Below are positions 34,045 through 45,816 of a DNA stretch of 64,000 nt, in pieces. The first letter of the stretch is position 1; each line of letters begins with the position of its first letter. This DNA is from Thermothelomyces thermophilus ATCC 42464 (taxonomy: Eukaryota; Ascomycota; Sordariomycetes; Sordariales; Chaetomiaceae): assembly GCF_000226095.1 (NCBI RefSeq), contig NC_016474.1, positions 4,030,001-4,094,000 on the forward strand. The letters are read 5' to 3'. The position numbers and the translations under genes were made by a program. The notes beneath the pieces were generated by a model. That model was given only the letters and a program-made list of their open reading frames with translations. It did no database searches and had not been told where the DNA came from.

Positions 34045-35216
34045 CGTGGGCCGCCGATCGATGGTATGGTTTTGTTGGCGGAGAGCCAGAGCGATGCTGA
34101 GGAGCGGAGGATGATATACTCGGTAGTCGTCTAGTCAAAGTCGGTTTATTCGAATCTTCTCTTGTGCCGCCCGAGCTGCGATTCTTATAGTGCAACGCTG
34201 CTCACTCTGCGGTCGGCCGGGTCGTGCTTTGTCCGGCAGTCTATTTATCGGGCCATTGTCATTCGATCGTCGCCGGGGATAGAGAAGCCGAACCTAATTA
34301 GCTGATCGGTTCGACGAGGTTGGGATCCGCTTGTGGGCTCCTGTGCAATTCTGGTTTGCTTAGTCCTGTATGGATTACGGAGGGTAACGAAAATACCTAG
34401 GTAGGCGCACTAACCTGCCAAGACGTGAAAGCGGTTGGTGGCTGGGCCGTAACGATGTTGTCAACATTGCTGACACGCATATATGATCTACACCATATGA
34501 CTTTGCCTCGGTTGTTTCGTCAATATATTCTACCAAAAGGTTGATACTAATGGAATAGAACGTATGTAGAGCTGTCTCGAACGCCTGCTTCGAAATGTCC
34601 CCTCCTATTACACTAGTTACTTCAGTGGTATGGATTACGGATTACACTGCCCCAGCCAGAGTTACGCTTGTATGTATTTCAAGAGACCCACACTCCGCAG
34701 GTCACTAAAAGTGGGCCTTCAGCCCTGCAGCGGGTGCACTGGTCAGCCTCTGAGCGAATCAGGAGTCCTCCAACATGGCAATTGGTAGCTCAGCCTCGCT
34801 CTGCACACTCGTTCGAGGCTTGTTGACTGCGTAAGCCGGCGCTGGATCTTTTTTGGTTCAGGAACCTGACCTGAAAATACGGTGCGGACAGTCCCGCCGC
34901 AAGGTCGCGCCTCAAAGTCCAACGGTTTTCCAACGCCGGGCGTTTCGTCGCCGCAGTGAAGCAGCAGCAGCAGGAGCAACGGCAGTTGGCGCAGATTCAG
35001 TTCCGCGTCTCGCCATGCTGTGATCGTTGTGCAATCGATTCCCTCTTTACTCTCTCCCTGCTTAAAATCAAGTCTTTTACGTTTCCCCTCTTATTTTTTT
35101 TAAAAAATTCTAATCTCGCCCATTGCCATACCCGCGCCTCATCCTAACGGGGAACGCACGACGCCGTCGCCGCCGCTGCATTAATCATCCCAACCGGCCT
35201 CACGCGCGAACCGACG
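34045..35216. other. Divergent promoter region between SRP102 and AKR1-like genes
   Basis: A 1.17-kb region between two divergently transcribed housekeeping genes. A CT-rich tract followed by T/A runs (about 35,050-35,110) precedes the plus-strand gene, as in many fungal promoters. Short frames here look non-coding. Confidence 0.6.
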
Positions 35217-37815
35217 ATGGCGCAACACCGCGATGGCTCCGGACCACCTGCCGCCAACGGCGCACCGACGCAGCCGCTCTCCAAGTCGGACACCGCAGCG
35301 CCGAAGTTGAATAACGAGGTTGAACTGGGGAACATGCCGAAGGAGACGCCCCAGCCCGACATCATGCAGATGGCGAGAATAGGGGACATTGCCGGCATGG
35401 AGAAGCTCTTCGAGACGGGCGACTACGACGCGACCTACGCAGACGACGAGGGCATCACGCCGCTCCATGTGCGTATTCTTCCTAGCTCCTGCGTGACGGG
35501 ATTCCTGGTCCGGATCTTTGGCTGACCAACGTGCGATGCTCTACTATAGTGGGCCGCGATCAACAACCAGTACGCCATGTGCAAGTTCCTGATCGCGCGC
35601 GGCGCCCCGGTGAATAAAAAGGGCGGGGAGAGCGTCGCTACACCCCTCCAGTGGGCCGCGCAGCGATGCCACTACTACACCGTCCACCTGCTCCTCCAGC
35701 ACGGCGCCGACCCGCTGATCACCGACGCCCAGGGCTACAACACGCTCCACATCAGCACCTTCAACGGAAACCTCCTCCTCATCATCCTGCTCCTCCACCA
35801 GGGCATTCCGGTCGACGTCGAGGACGCCTACGGCCACACGGCCCTGATGTGGGCCGCCTACAAGGGGTATCCGGCCTGCGTCGACGCCTTCCTGCGGTGG
35901 GGGGCCAGCGTGCACGCCAAGGACGAGCAGGGCTTCACGGCGCTGCACTGGGCCCTGGTCAAGGGCAGCGCCGGGTGCATCCAGAAGATCATCGAGTACG
36001 GCGCGGACCGGTTCGCCGAGACGTCGACGGGCAAGACGCCCGCCATCACCGCCCGGGAGCTCAACACGACGGCCGCCTGGCACAAGGCGCTGTACGACTG
36101 CGGCTACGACGAGGACGGCAACCCGATCGTGCCCAGCTGGCCGGGAGCGAGCTACCTGCTCAAGGACCGCCGCGCCTTCACCACAAAGTTCTTCTTCCTC
36201 TGGCCCTTTGTCCTGGTCTGGGCCACCCTCGTCATCTTTGCCGGCATGCCCGTCTACGCCGGCGTCCCCTTTGGCCTGCTGGCTGCCTATACGGTCCAAT
36301 GGGTTGGCAGGCAGCTGCTTCACTATGCGCCGCCAGATATGAGGCAGTTTGAGAAGACGGTGTGTTTCTCTTTTTTTTTTCTCTTTTTTTGTTATTTTTT
36401 GTTTTTTTTTTGTTCTTTGTTTCCGTTTGAATGCTAACCATTCTCTCTTTCCAGCCTTGGATGGCCGGCATCTTTGCTGCTTCTCTCACTCTGGTGGGGT
36501 TAAACTGGTTCTTCACCATCCTCCCGGCTACGGCTTTCGGCGATGGTGGGTTTTTTTTTCCCTATAATGTCCATCTTGGCGTCTCAGTGAGCTAACCTCG
36601 CATCAGCCGGCACATGGTTTTGGAACTTTTTGTTTGCCCTTTACTTTGGCCTTACTGCCTTCTTCTACACCAGGGCCATGGTTGACGACCCGGGCTTCGT
36701 GCCCAAGCTCAACGGCATTGCCGAGCAAAAAGCCGTCATCGATGAGCTGATTAGCCAGTGGAAGTACGACGAGGGGCACTTTTGTGTGACATGCATGATC
36801 CGAACACCGCTCCGAAGCAAGCACTGCCGGAGGTGCCAGCGTTGCGTGGCCAAGCATGATCAGTGAGTCTTTTGCCCGAGACAGAGCCTCTCCCGCCCGT
36901 GTACTGAACTAAACTCTTGTCAACAGCCACTGCCCGTGGGTTTACAACTGCATTGGTGTCAACAACCACCGGCACTTCATCATATACCTTGTCAACCTGA
37001 CCGTTGGCGTCCTGGTCTACGACGTCCTCGTTGCTCGCTGTTCGTTCTCCTTCCCCCACACACTCTTCTTTTCTCTCCACCCCTCTTTTCCTCTCCCCAT
37101 TTCTCCTGCAATCCCTTGCTGACACGTCAAACCCGAACAAAATACAGACTTTTCCGCTCTGACACCCATGGCGTCGGAAGAGTGCAACGTGCTCGCCCCC
37201 AACCTGTGCCGCGTGATCAATGCGGACGCCTACACCCTGCTCCTGGCCATCTGGGCCTCGCTGCAGCTAACCTGGGTCTCGATGCTGTTGTTTGTGCAGT
37301 TCCTGCAGGTGTCGCGCGGCATGACAACGTACGAGAACATGTTTGGCGTCAACACGCGGCCCCCGGCCTCTCTCGCCTCCGCCTTCACGTCGACTGGCAC
37401 CCCGCTCGACCCGTCGGTCGCGCCGCCGGCCGGATCCGACGTGGGCCCGCACGCGCCCGGCGGCGGGCGGCACGGACACCACCACCACGGCGGCGGCTTC
37501 CTACGCCACTGGGGCCGGCTGCTCGGCGTCGACACCTTCATCCAGACGGCCAGGGGCCGGGGCGCGGCCAGCGGGGCGGCCGGCAGGAGGCGCGGCGCGG
37601 AGCGGAATCCGTTCAACAGGGGCTGCGTGACCAACTGGAAGGACTTTTACTGGGATCAGGCCCCGCTCTTTGGCCGCAGGGAGACGGGCGCCGCGGTCCT
37701 GGGCGGCCGGCCGGTCAACTACACCGAGTTGTACGAGATCCCAACGGACATCCCCAGGGCCGGCGGCGGCAGGAGATCCGGCGGGTACGAGGCCGTCGCC
37801 GGGGAAGAGGTGTGA
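35217..37815 (+). CDS. AKR1: Ankyrin-repeat DHHC palmitoyltransferase, AKR1 type
   Basis: Six exons: 35,217-35,468; 35,550-36,359; 36,455-36,545; 36,607-36,862; 36,927-37,039; 37,148-37,815. All introns are GT..AG, several with GCTAAC/GCTGAC branch points, and the sum is 729 residues in one frame. The N-terminal half holds about six ankyrin repeats (for example [46 protein letters not shown]). Several transmembrane segments follow, then the cysteine-rich domain with HFC.TC, RSKHC..C and DHHC at 469-472 (split by the 36,862/36,927 junction), then [15 protein letters not shown] and two further TM segments. It S-acylates cargo proteins at the Golgi/endosome; yeast Akr1 modifies Yck1/2. The C-terminal tail is Gly/Arg-rich with a His run. 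The fifth intron uses an unusual GTTCGT donor. The second intron has long T tracts. Confidence 0.95.
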
Positions 37816-39929
37816 TTTCAGCTGTATACACTCGAAGCGAAGGAAAAGAAAGTTGGGGGAGGCCGCCCCGGGGGGGGGGGGGGGTTGTCCTTGGGGTTCG
37901 GCTGCTCTACTTTGATGACGTGTATCCATGCTCGGTATTTTGGGATGTGCCTCGATCGATCAAGGCGAGCGTGTACTGCATGTGCATTTGAGTTGGTCTA
38001 TGTCCTCTCTGACGTTTTGGGCGGCCTCGGAGTCTCTGGGACAGGGGAAGCGTTGTTGATATGTTTACGGTAGACGGGACGGCACCGTGGTTATGGTATG
38101 TGTTCACTGGCCGGCGTTCCACCTAATATAAAACAATTCTTTTGAATGACGCCATTCGAGACGGACCCTCGCTTGGTTTCGAGGGACCGGTTCGTTGTCT
38201 CTCTTTAGATTCCACGAGCCAGAACTGCTTGGTGAAGGAAGGGGTAATCAATTAGTATTAGTATAGTATGTAGATACATATCAGGGCCGTTGTGACGGAA
38301 ACGAGGTTCAGGTGAGAGTACCTCATGTATGTACATGTACAAGCAGCACTCAAGATGCAATGAAACGTAACAATCGCACTATGGGAAGAGGATCTCAGCT
38401 TCGTTCACCGTTTTCTGTAATCGCAGACGGGCGGTTTCACCGCATGTTACTTGCAGTGAGAGGGTCGTAGGGTCCTGCCATTCCGTGATAGATGGCTCCT
38501 GAAAACAGAGCTATGAATGAACTAGTGGGAAGAGGGAGGTGGGTGAGGCATATGGTTATAATTATAGCATGGCTTGGGAGAGCCCCTGGGCGACAGAGAC
38601 AGATGTTGGAGGTTTCTCAGTGAGAGCCTTCTCCTTGTTAGTTTGTCTGGATCATGCAAGTTTCAGAAGCAGAAACCGGTCTCCCCCCTTCGTTCTCCCT
38701 TCTCTCAGCGACGCTGCTCATCATCGGAGGGGCGGTGTCCAGAAGCCACGGCAGGGCCAGCGACTGCCTCGACGCGTCAATCGTCACCCACATCGGCGAG
38801 CCGGCCGGGGAGGAGGTCGGCGGAGATCATTGCCGCGCGGGCCATCGACGACTGAGCCTCGGTTGAAGGTTAAAGGTCTCTCAAGTGCGCAAGTTGTGTC
38901 AGATACTACAGGTAGGTAATTAGTCATGAGCTGTGTGGGCACACGACCATTATATCTCTTTTTTGAAGTTCCGGTGCAAAATGAAGCGAGGCGGTTCGAA
39001 AAGCAGGAATCGTATTTCAGCTACAACAAGCGAAGGATACCAATTTGCCCCGTGCTGCCATACAAAACCAACTTAATTAATATTGTGCGCCCGCAAACAA
39101 AGAACCTGTTTGAACCAACAAAGAAAGAGCGGCAGTCAAGGGGCCCAACCACGTCCTTCACTCAGGGTACCCGAGGCTTGAGGTCTTGAACAGAGGTGAG
39201 TGAAGACCAAGCAAGCCGTAACCGGGAAGTTACCGATTCAGGAATGGCGGTTTCATGTTGAGTTGGAATCGTCTAGGACGGCGTTTTGTGCAGCAGCACA
39301 AGTCAGGAGTCGGACACCACTCACAAGTTCTCGTCTTGAAGACCGATCCCCCGTTCGAGATTGAAGGTGCGAGTTGGTGCGTGAGCAAGAACAACTAACC
39401 AAAATAAAGAGGAAAATTAAAAAAAATAAAAGAAAGAAAAAAACCCATTATCAAATGACATCAGTCACTCCGATTGCTAATTATCGTGCAAACGGTGCTG
39501 AGGGCTGCGGGCAGGCGGACCGGACAACCTGCAAAAGTACCTGCAAAATCCCGGCATAACGCCTAGCACTTACAGTGTCGCACAGTGTAACCGTAGAGTC
39601 GGTAACCAATCGAAGCAATCTTAGGACTAGCCTCCGTCTAATTGGCTGGGAGTCCAATCTATCCCCGCTAAGTGTTGAGGGAGTGTGATTCAGCGGTTCC
39701 CTTTAGCCCCGAGGCAAGTTCCTTAATCCGTCATATATCTAATGTACAAGCAAGCAACTGCCTGCTCCAATGCGCTTACTTAGTGTCTCGGCTCCGCGTT
39801 CTATTGGGAGAGGAAAGCAGGGCAACCATTTCAATTATCATATATAGACTACGTCGGTAAACGCCGATAGAAATACATACAAGCTATAAGTTATATAACA
39901 GCAATACCAAGAAATCCTTGTATCGTCCT
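37816..39929. other. Intergenic, no gene recognised
   Basis: About 2.1 kb after the DHHC gene. A run of 15 G (37,870-37,884) lies in its 3' region. Short frames such as 38,539-38,919 have no recognisable protein character. AT-richer stretches (38,230-38,300, 39,820-39,920) may be old repeat remnants. Confidence 0.55.
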
Positions 39930-40491
39930 TCAGTCGAACCACTTCCTCCGGGACCTAGACGGGGTGCGTATTTTCAAGACGCGGTCCGGAGACTGGGGGC
40001 GGGACCGGCCGCTCGCAGAGGGCGTGGGCGTTGTCGTGCGAACGGGGCGCGAAGAAGGAAGAGGCCGACGTGCGGTTCTGTCCGGAAACGGTACGTCGCT
40101 AGCCGCTGGCCAGGAGTCGAGATTCAGGAGGTCTGAGGTGTCCATAGCAGGAGACGTGGGAAGGGAAAATTCGGGCATGAAGGTGGGGTTTACACCTGTG
40201 TTCAGAAAAGAAAGACTCGCCCTCCGGCGGGGACGGCGACGAGTGCCCCTAACGGCCCCGCAGGGGCGACATGGAATTGATGGAGGGGCACGCGAGAACG
40301 GGGCCCCGAAAAAGGCTTTCGACGTCCCGTGGTCTGAACCGGTTTTCTGGCAGGTTGGTGTCGAAATTGCGGACCATGCCGTCCTCGGACTCGTAGGTAA
40401 ATTCGACGTAGGGGGTCTTGATGAGGAGGGCGACCTCGACCCCGAAGTCACATAAGGCCGTTGTAAGGGTGTGTATTTTCCTCATGATCAA
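39930..40491 (-). CDS. Possible small gene with MADS-box-like segment
   Basis: Two overlapping minus-strand frames occur here. One (40,491-40,249) contains ALCDFGVEVALLIKTP followed by VEFTYESEDG, which resembles the second half of a MADS/SRF domain (the LCD..VALII strand region); the basic first half is not visible. The other (40,451-39,930) encodes a Ser/Pro/Arg-rich tail ending in SRSRRKWFD. A spliced gene joining the first to the second is plausible, for example through an acceptor ending in CAG near 40,190, but I could not fix the junction or the 5' exon. It may be a relic. It lies tail-side of the glycosyltransferase gene. Low confidence. Confidence 0.3.
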
Positions 40492-40771
40492 CGCCAGATA
40501 TGTTTGATTCCATTGAATTGAGCTACCTATTTACCGTAGGTATATTGCTACTGTTTGAGTTGTAAAGACCCGGGGTTCACCAGGTGCCACCGTGCCACCT
40601 TCCGTTTCCAGCTCCGTACGCCATCCCTGGATCTAATGCCAAACAAGTCATTTCCCACATACATAGTACAGGTGAGTCCCTGCTTTAGCTCCGATTTACG
40701 ATCCAACTCATATGACCCCACCAGGCAACGACGACCTCACCATACTGACCGTCCAAATACGCTACCTAAGC

Positions 40772-42174
40772 TCACCCTCTTCGCCTCAATCGGTGCGATC
40801 GTTCCCCAGGAACGGATCCGCACACCCGCTGAAAAGTGCACAGCGTTGGTCAGCGACACTCAACGCGACGATTTCCGTGGAATGGAATAGATTGTAGGTA
40901 CATACCTTCCGTCTTTCCGCGAAGTCTTGGTAAAAACCATTCCACAGATCCCTCTCGGCACAGGACTCAACGCCGTTCCTCATATGACACTTTGGCTCGC
41001 GATCCAACCTCGCCTTTTCTGGTATGTCGAGCCACGGCTTTGGCAGGGGCCAGTCGGACCAGTGCAAGTATTTGGCCTCATTGAAAACGGCGACTGCGTC
41101 CCACTCCTCGCGGTCGTTGCCGAGGTAAGCGGCATGCTGATCGGGCTCACGGACATACTCCCCCACCAGCAGCTGGTAGATCCGGTGGGGGAGCACCATC
41201 GCGCTGTCGGCGTACAGGTAGTTGATGATCTCCATGTCGTAGTCACTGCGCGCCGCCTGCGAGACTCTCTCCATCACGCGCGCGAACTCGGCCGCGCTCG
41301 GCTGCAGCAGCATGAGCGACGACGTCAGCATCTTGGTCTCCGGGTACAGCCAGTACGCGCGCGGCATCGCCATCGGGCAGGGCGGTAGCAGGAAGAGCTC
41401 GTCCATGTTCTGCAGGACCACCGAGTCCGAGTCGAGCGAGAGCACCCGGTCGTACTGCGTCTGGTTGAAGGCAAGAAGCTTGGTGAAAGACTCGGCCCAT
41501 GTTTCTGATGGACACGGGTTCGGTCAGCAAAGGCGGAAGCACCACGGCCTTTATTCGTTCTGCGGAAGAGAACAGAACATACTGTCACCAACGTCCCGGT
41601 GTTGCACCTCGATAGGCACCAGCTGCGCGCCATACTCATCACGGGCCTTCATCACCAAGCGGGCGTTATCGCTGACGACACCGTCCCACGCCGCATTCGG
41701 GTCATACATGTACGACGGGTACATCAGCACACGGTCCGCTCGGCTTCCGACGTGCTGCAAGCGTTCGAAGAGCATGACCGAGTTACATAGATAATGGCTG
41801 TCGGTGACGTATTGCGTATAAGCGAACCGCGACCAGTCGACCTTGCTCGCATCTACGATCGAATCCACCGCCGGCGCCGGCGCCGTCGTCTGTTCGTTCG
41901 AGGAGGCTCCCCCCTTGGCCCAGCCGGAGGGGATGCGAGCGAGCGCATCGTAACGGTGGCCAGAGACAACCAGAATCAACAAGATCACCGCAATCGGCAG
42001 ACATATGCGCAGTCGTCGCGAAGACAGGATGTCAGCGACGGTGGGGCAGTTCCTCGCGGCAGTCTTGCGTGGGCCAGACCGGTTATCATCTGTGACAGGT
42101 GGAACATTCCCATTGACAGGAGAGTAGGAGGAGAACCGCTGCCAGGAGGAGCTGAAGTACCTGGCAAGCATCAT
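40772..42174 (-). CDS. GT8-type glycosyltransferase, type II membrane protein (Gnt1/glycogenin-like)
   Basis: Three exons: 42,174-41,583, 41,504-40,906 and 40,828-40,772. Introns are 41,505-41,582 (GTATGT..CAG) and 40,829-40,905 (GTATGT..CAG with a GCTGAC branch). The product has 415 residues. A short cytoplasmic N-terminus leads to one membrane anchor (about 57-71), then a lumenal domain with YVTDSHYLCNSVMLFERL and the metal/nucleotide-sugar DXD motif in LSLDSDS (222-224). NM.ELFLLP, a WLYPE segment and DMEIINYLY follow, as in fungal Gnt1-like GT8 enzymes that add GlcNAc or glucose in the Golgi. The sugar specificity is not determinable. I start at the first ATG after the upstream stop in this frame, just before the membrane anchor. 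Confidence 0.85.
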
Positions 42175-43123
42175 GAGCGGCCGTCGGAACCGAAGCGTGG
42201 TTTGCTTTTCGACATCAGAGAACACGATAACTACGATGAGGAGAGAACTCCAGGTTTGTCGGCGGGCTCAACCGTCAGCTTTTGACAGGGCACTTGCGGA
42301 GACGCTGCGCCTTGGACAGGGGGTTGATGGGGCTCTCCAGTCAGCGGCACGACGATCAATACGACAAGGGCGTTGACAAATCAGGACAAAATCACACGCT
42401 AAAGCAGCCGAGGGCGGCAAGGATGGGGCTCGGCTCCAACGGCTTGGTTCGTTAGCGCCCGAGTTTGGCGCCGGCAAGACTTCCGTGTTTCTGCGCCCGA
42501 CTGTCCACACTGTGTAATTAGTGCGTTTGGGGTATCAGCGGATGCGGGCACAATGGACAGCTAATATACTGTACCTGATGTTACCGCCCGACAATTCGGT
42601 TACAGGCTGCTGAAAGTCAGCAGCCCATGAGCGTCGAGAAATTCCGGCGCCAAGGCTCACAACACAACCAACAGCAGAACCTGGAACACAGAAGTTGAGG
42701 AGACACACTGTGTGTTCAACGGCCTCCCAGGCCTGCGAGATGAGGTCGGTGAGCCCAAAGTGCCCATTACACGTGCTGCTATGGGCATGCCTGGTAGAAT
42801 CGTCGATGTTGATACGCTATGCCACGAAAGACCCCTTGTCTATGGATGGAGCAAGCCTGCAAGTTGAAGACGCGTATGAGGGTTTGTTTGTTGTGTGGTT
42901 CTTGCGGCAGGGCTGGAGGTAGTAAATGATTCAAATGACCAATGTCGAAATTCACGGAACTGCACGGGCTTTCCCTTCCTTTGAGCTTGCCCAACCCTCG
43001 CTAATGCGCTCGTTCACTTCCCGTCCCGACGTTCTTTTCTTCACATATACCATTTTCCCTGTTCTCACTGCCACTAGATCTCTCAGCAGGACGACTTGAG
43101 ACCGAAGAGGCAGGCAGGAGATC
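42175..43123. other. Divergent upstream region
   Basis: About 950 bp between the minus-strand GT8 gene and the plus-strand protease-like gene, probably both promoters. No open frame here looks coding. Confidence 0.6.
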
Positions 43124-44935
43124 ATGATCCCCCCTTCCAGCCTCCTGGCACCCTTTACCATCGGCCTCGTGCCCTATGCGTTGGGTGCCGTGGAACCGAG
43201 GCAGGCAGTCTGGTCCAGCGAGACATTTGGGCCGGACGGGCCCTGGAACGCCGTCGAGGTCTCTCTCGGTACGCAGTCCAAAATCGCCCTCTTTCCTGGC
43301 CGCATGTGGAACACGTTCGTCACCACGACCGATTACTGCACCGTCAACAGCTCTGTTGCCCATTGCGCATCGGGAGCCTACAACAAGGATGAGGCGGTTG
43401 AGAGATCCAGGGCCCGCCCGGCCCAGAGTATCGCCTTCAAGCAGCCGACCCAGGAATTGTACGCCGGTCTTGAGGCAGGTGGGGACTCTAGCCTGTATCT
43501 GGAGTCGATCAACATGCTTTTCAAGGACGGTATCATCCAGAACCACTCGCTGTCCTTGATTGACTCGGCACAACAGATGTTCGTCTATCCGGGCGGGACG
43601 TGGTACCCCATCTTTACGGGCTGTCTCAGCGTCGGAGCACCCGAGCGGTTCCAGGTCTTCACCGGAGACGGCGCTAGCAGGCCAACCCTCAACGCAAGCA
43701 TGATTCCCTGGGCCCTCAAGGACCAAAACATGACGACGTCTAGCTCGTTCGGCCTGCACTACGGCTCGGCCGCATCAGCCGCAAAAATGACAGGATCCCT
43801 CCTCTACGGCGGCTACGACCGCAACCGCGTTGTGGGCAAAATGCTCTCCATCGACGGCGACTTGTTTAAGCCCGTCACGTTGCAGGACATCAGCATTCTC
43901 GTGATCCAAGGCAGCTCCCCCTTTAACAGCGCGACCGCCATATCGGGTCTCCTCGCCCAAGGCAATTCCTCCATCAGCTCGGCCGGTCTCCCCGTCATCC
44001 TCGACCCCTGCAGCCCCTACCTAACGCTGCCAAAATCCACCTGCGACAGCATCGCCGCCCACCTGCCCGTCTCCTACAACGCCTCCCTCGGCCTCTACCT
44101 CTGGAACACCTCGTCCCCGCGCTACGCCCCGGTCGTCACCTCCGCCTCGACCCTGTCCTTCACCCTCATGGGCGCGAGCAACACCGAGTCGCTCACTATC
44201 CATGTGCCCTTTCGCCACTTGAGCCTAAACCTTACAGCTCCATTCACCGCCACTTTCGAACCTGTACCATACCTTCCCTGCTTCACGGGCGGCGTCGGTG
44301 CCTACGCGCTGGGGCGTGCCTTCTTCCAAGACGCCTTCGTCGGCGCCAACTGGGAGAAGCGCAAAGTCTGGCTCGCCCAGGCGCCCGGGCCCAACATACC
44401 CGCGGGTGTGGACGCGGTGAGCATACAGCCCGACCAGGATGCGGTTGTGGCCGGGGGCAACGACTAGGAGAGGTCGTGGGACGGCTTCTGGAAAGCGCTG
44501 AGTGCCGAGGAGGCGGACGGAACGGAGCCGGTTGATACTACTAGCATCGATATTACTGGGACAGGGACAGGCACCAATGGTAGTAGCGGTGGTGACGGTA
44601 CTGCGCCCGGAACCGACGAGAGAGGTTCTCAAGGCCTTTCGACTACTGCGGCGGCGGGAATTGCGGTTGGCGCGGCTGTCGGGGGCATGGCTGTGGTTGC
44701 GGCCGGCGTGCTGTTCTGGTGCCGGAGAAGGAAGGCGAGGGAGACGAGGCAGTCGCTTGCTCCTCCCACAGAGCCCGAGGCTGCGCTCTCCCCGGTTCAC
44801 GGTGACAATTATGATGGTGCGAAATGGGAGCCTTGGGTTGGAGGCTTGTATGAAGCGCCGGACTCGCGAAACAGGGTCCACGAGATGCCTGGCGATCAAC
44901 CGATAGGCGCGGTTGGTTTGGGGCTGGCGCAGTAA
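43124..44935 (+). pseudogene. Aspartic-protease-like membrane protein with internal TAG
   Basis: The frame opens at ATG 43,124 with a signal peptide (first about 25 residues), followed by a secreted peptidase A1-like fold. The segments resemble pepsin-family lobes (SLGTQSKIALFPGR near the first lobe, GSLLYGGYD in the middle, GLPVILDPCSPYLTLP for the second lobe). Both DTG/DSG catalytic motifs are replaced: no Asp in the first, DPC in the second. It is therefore probably a non-peptidase member. TAG at 44,465-44,467 (codon 448) stops the frame, yet the same frame continues open for 155 codons. That part gives a Gly/Thr-rich stalk, one TM segment (about 509-532, GIAVGAAVGGMAVVAAGVLFW), a CRRRK stop-transfer signal and a cytoplasmic tail to TAA 44,933. 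The TAG probably replaced TGG (Trp), a single G-to-A change. Without it the protein would be a 603-residue type I membrane protein; with it, a soluble secreted form. Confidence 0.8.
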
Positions 44936-45816
44936 TTCTTTTCCAGATAATTTACCTATCTTGTTTACGTTGTTTTCCCTACATGTACTTGGCGTTACTG
45001 TCGCTATCTACCTGTTTCGTAATATTGGATCATTAGCAGCAGATAAAATTGCTGGCGTCGCTTCGTTCGTCAGTCGCGACGGCCCTCCGCTTCGCTACGG
45101 CGCGCTTCCTTCCTCACTCTCGCTCCTGGCAATTTTGGGCGGGGCATTCGGCTTATTTGGACACTGTGTTTTACATACCGGAACTACCCAGCCTAAACCT
45201 CAACGTCTGAACTGTCGGTTATATACCCGCTAATGCTGCTCAACTCAACCCAAAATGAAAGTGTCGGCCTTAAAGCCACATGCCTTGCGCCATGGAAAAA
45301 GTAGGAGTTGTGCTGGCTATAATTTTACCTCGCATGCCCAGTTATCAACTCAGCTACTGAGCCTTACAATTTGCTAAGACGTATAGAGTTAGGGTCGTAA
45401 ACACGTTTACTTGGCTAGGAATGAGATCTACGACACGTTGGCGGAACTTATAGTCACAAGGCGAATATTAGAATCACACCCACGATATTAATAAGAAATG
45501 GAACTAAGAAACGGAATAGTAAAACTAAGCGGGTACGCGTTCTTAACCATTTGATTCTTTAACACGTGACCAAGGCTTGCTAAGTCAGCAATCTCGACCT
45601 AAAAAGAAAGTGAACTACCGGGTCTAGATACACGTTTTCGCCCTCCCTATAAAAGCGATAGCTTCTAGGCTTCGTTACTATTCAAAGGGTGCGGTTTCTT
45701 GTCCCTATAGCTACCAGTTTTGGACCCTTTTGAGCAGATAGACAACTTTTATAGGCAAAACGGCGCACGACAGGTTTGGGTTCCCTCAGTTCAGTACTCG
45801 ACTTTGATAACTGCAT
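44936..45816. other. Intergenic, partly AT-rich, no gene recognised
   Basis: The 3' flanks of two converging genes. Sequence about 45,360-45,720 is AT-rich with TAG/CTA-type words like the RIP blocks but too short and diverged to assign to a repeat family. Confidence 0.5.

Noticed and set aside
35544-36323. Minus-strand frame of about 260 codons opposite the ankyrin exon
   Set aside because: The plus strand encodes clear ankyrin repeats with exact splice junctions; the reverse frame is a by-product of codon bias.
38539-38919. 126-codon plus-strand frame as a small gene
   Set aside because: No recognisable domain, mixed composition, overlapping alternative frames and no splice or start context to support it.
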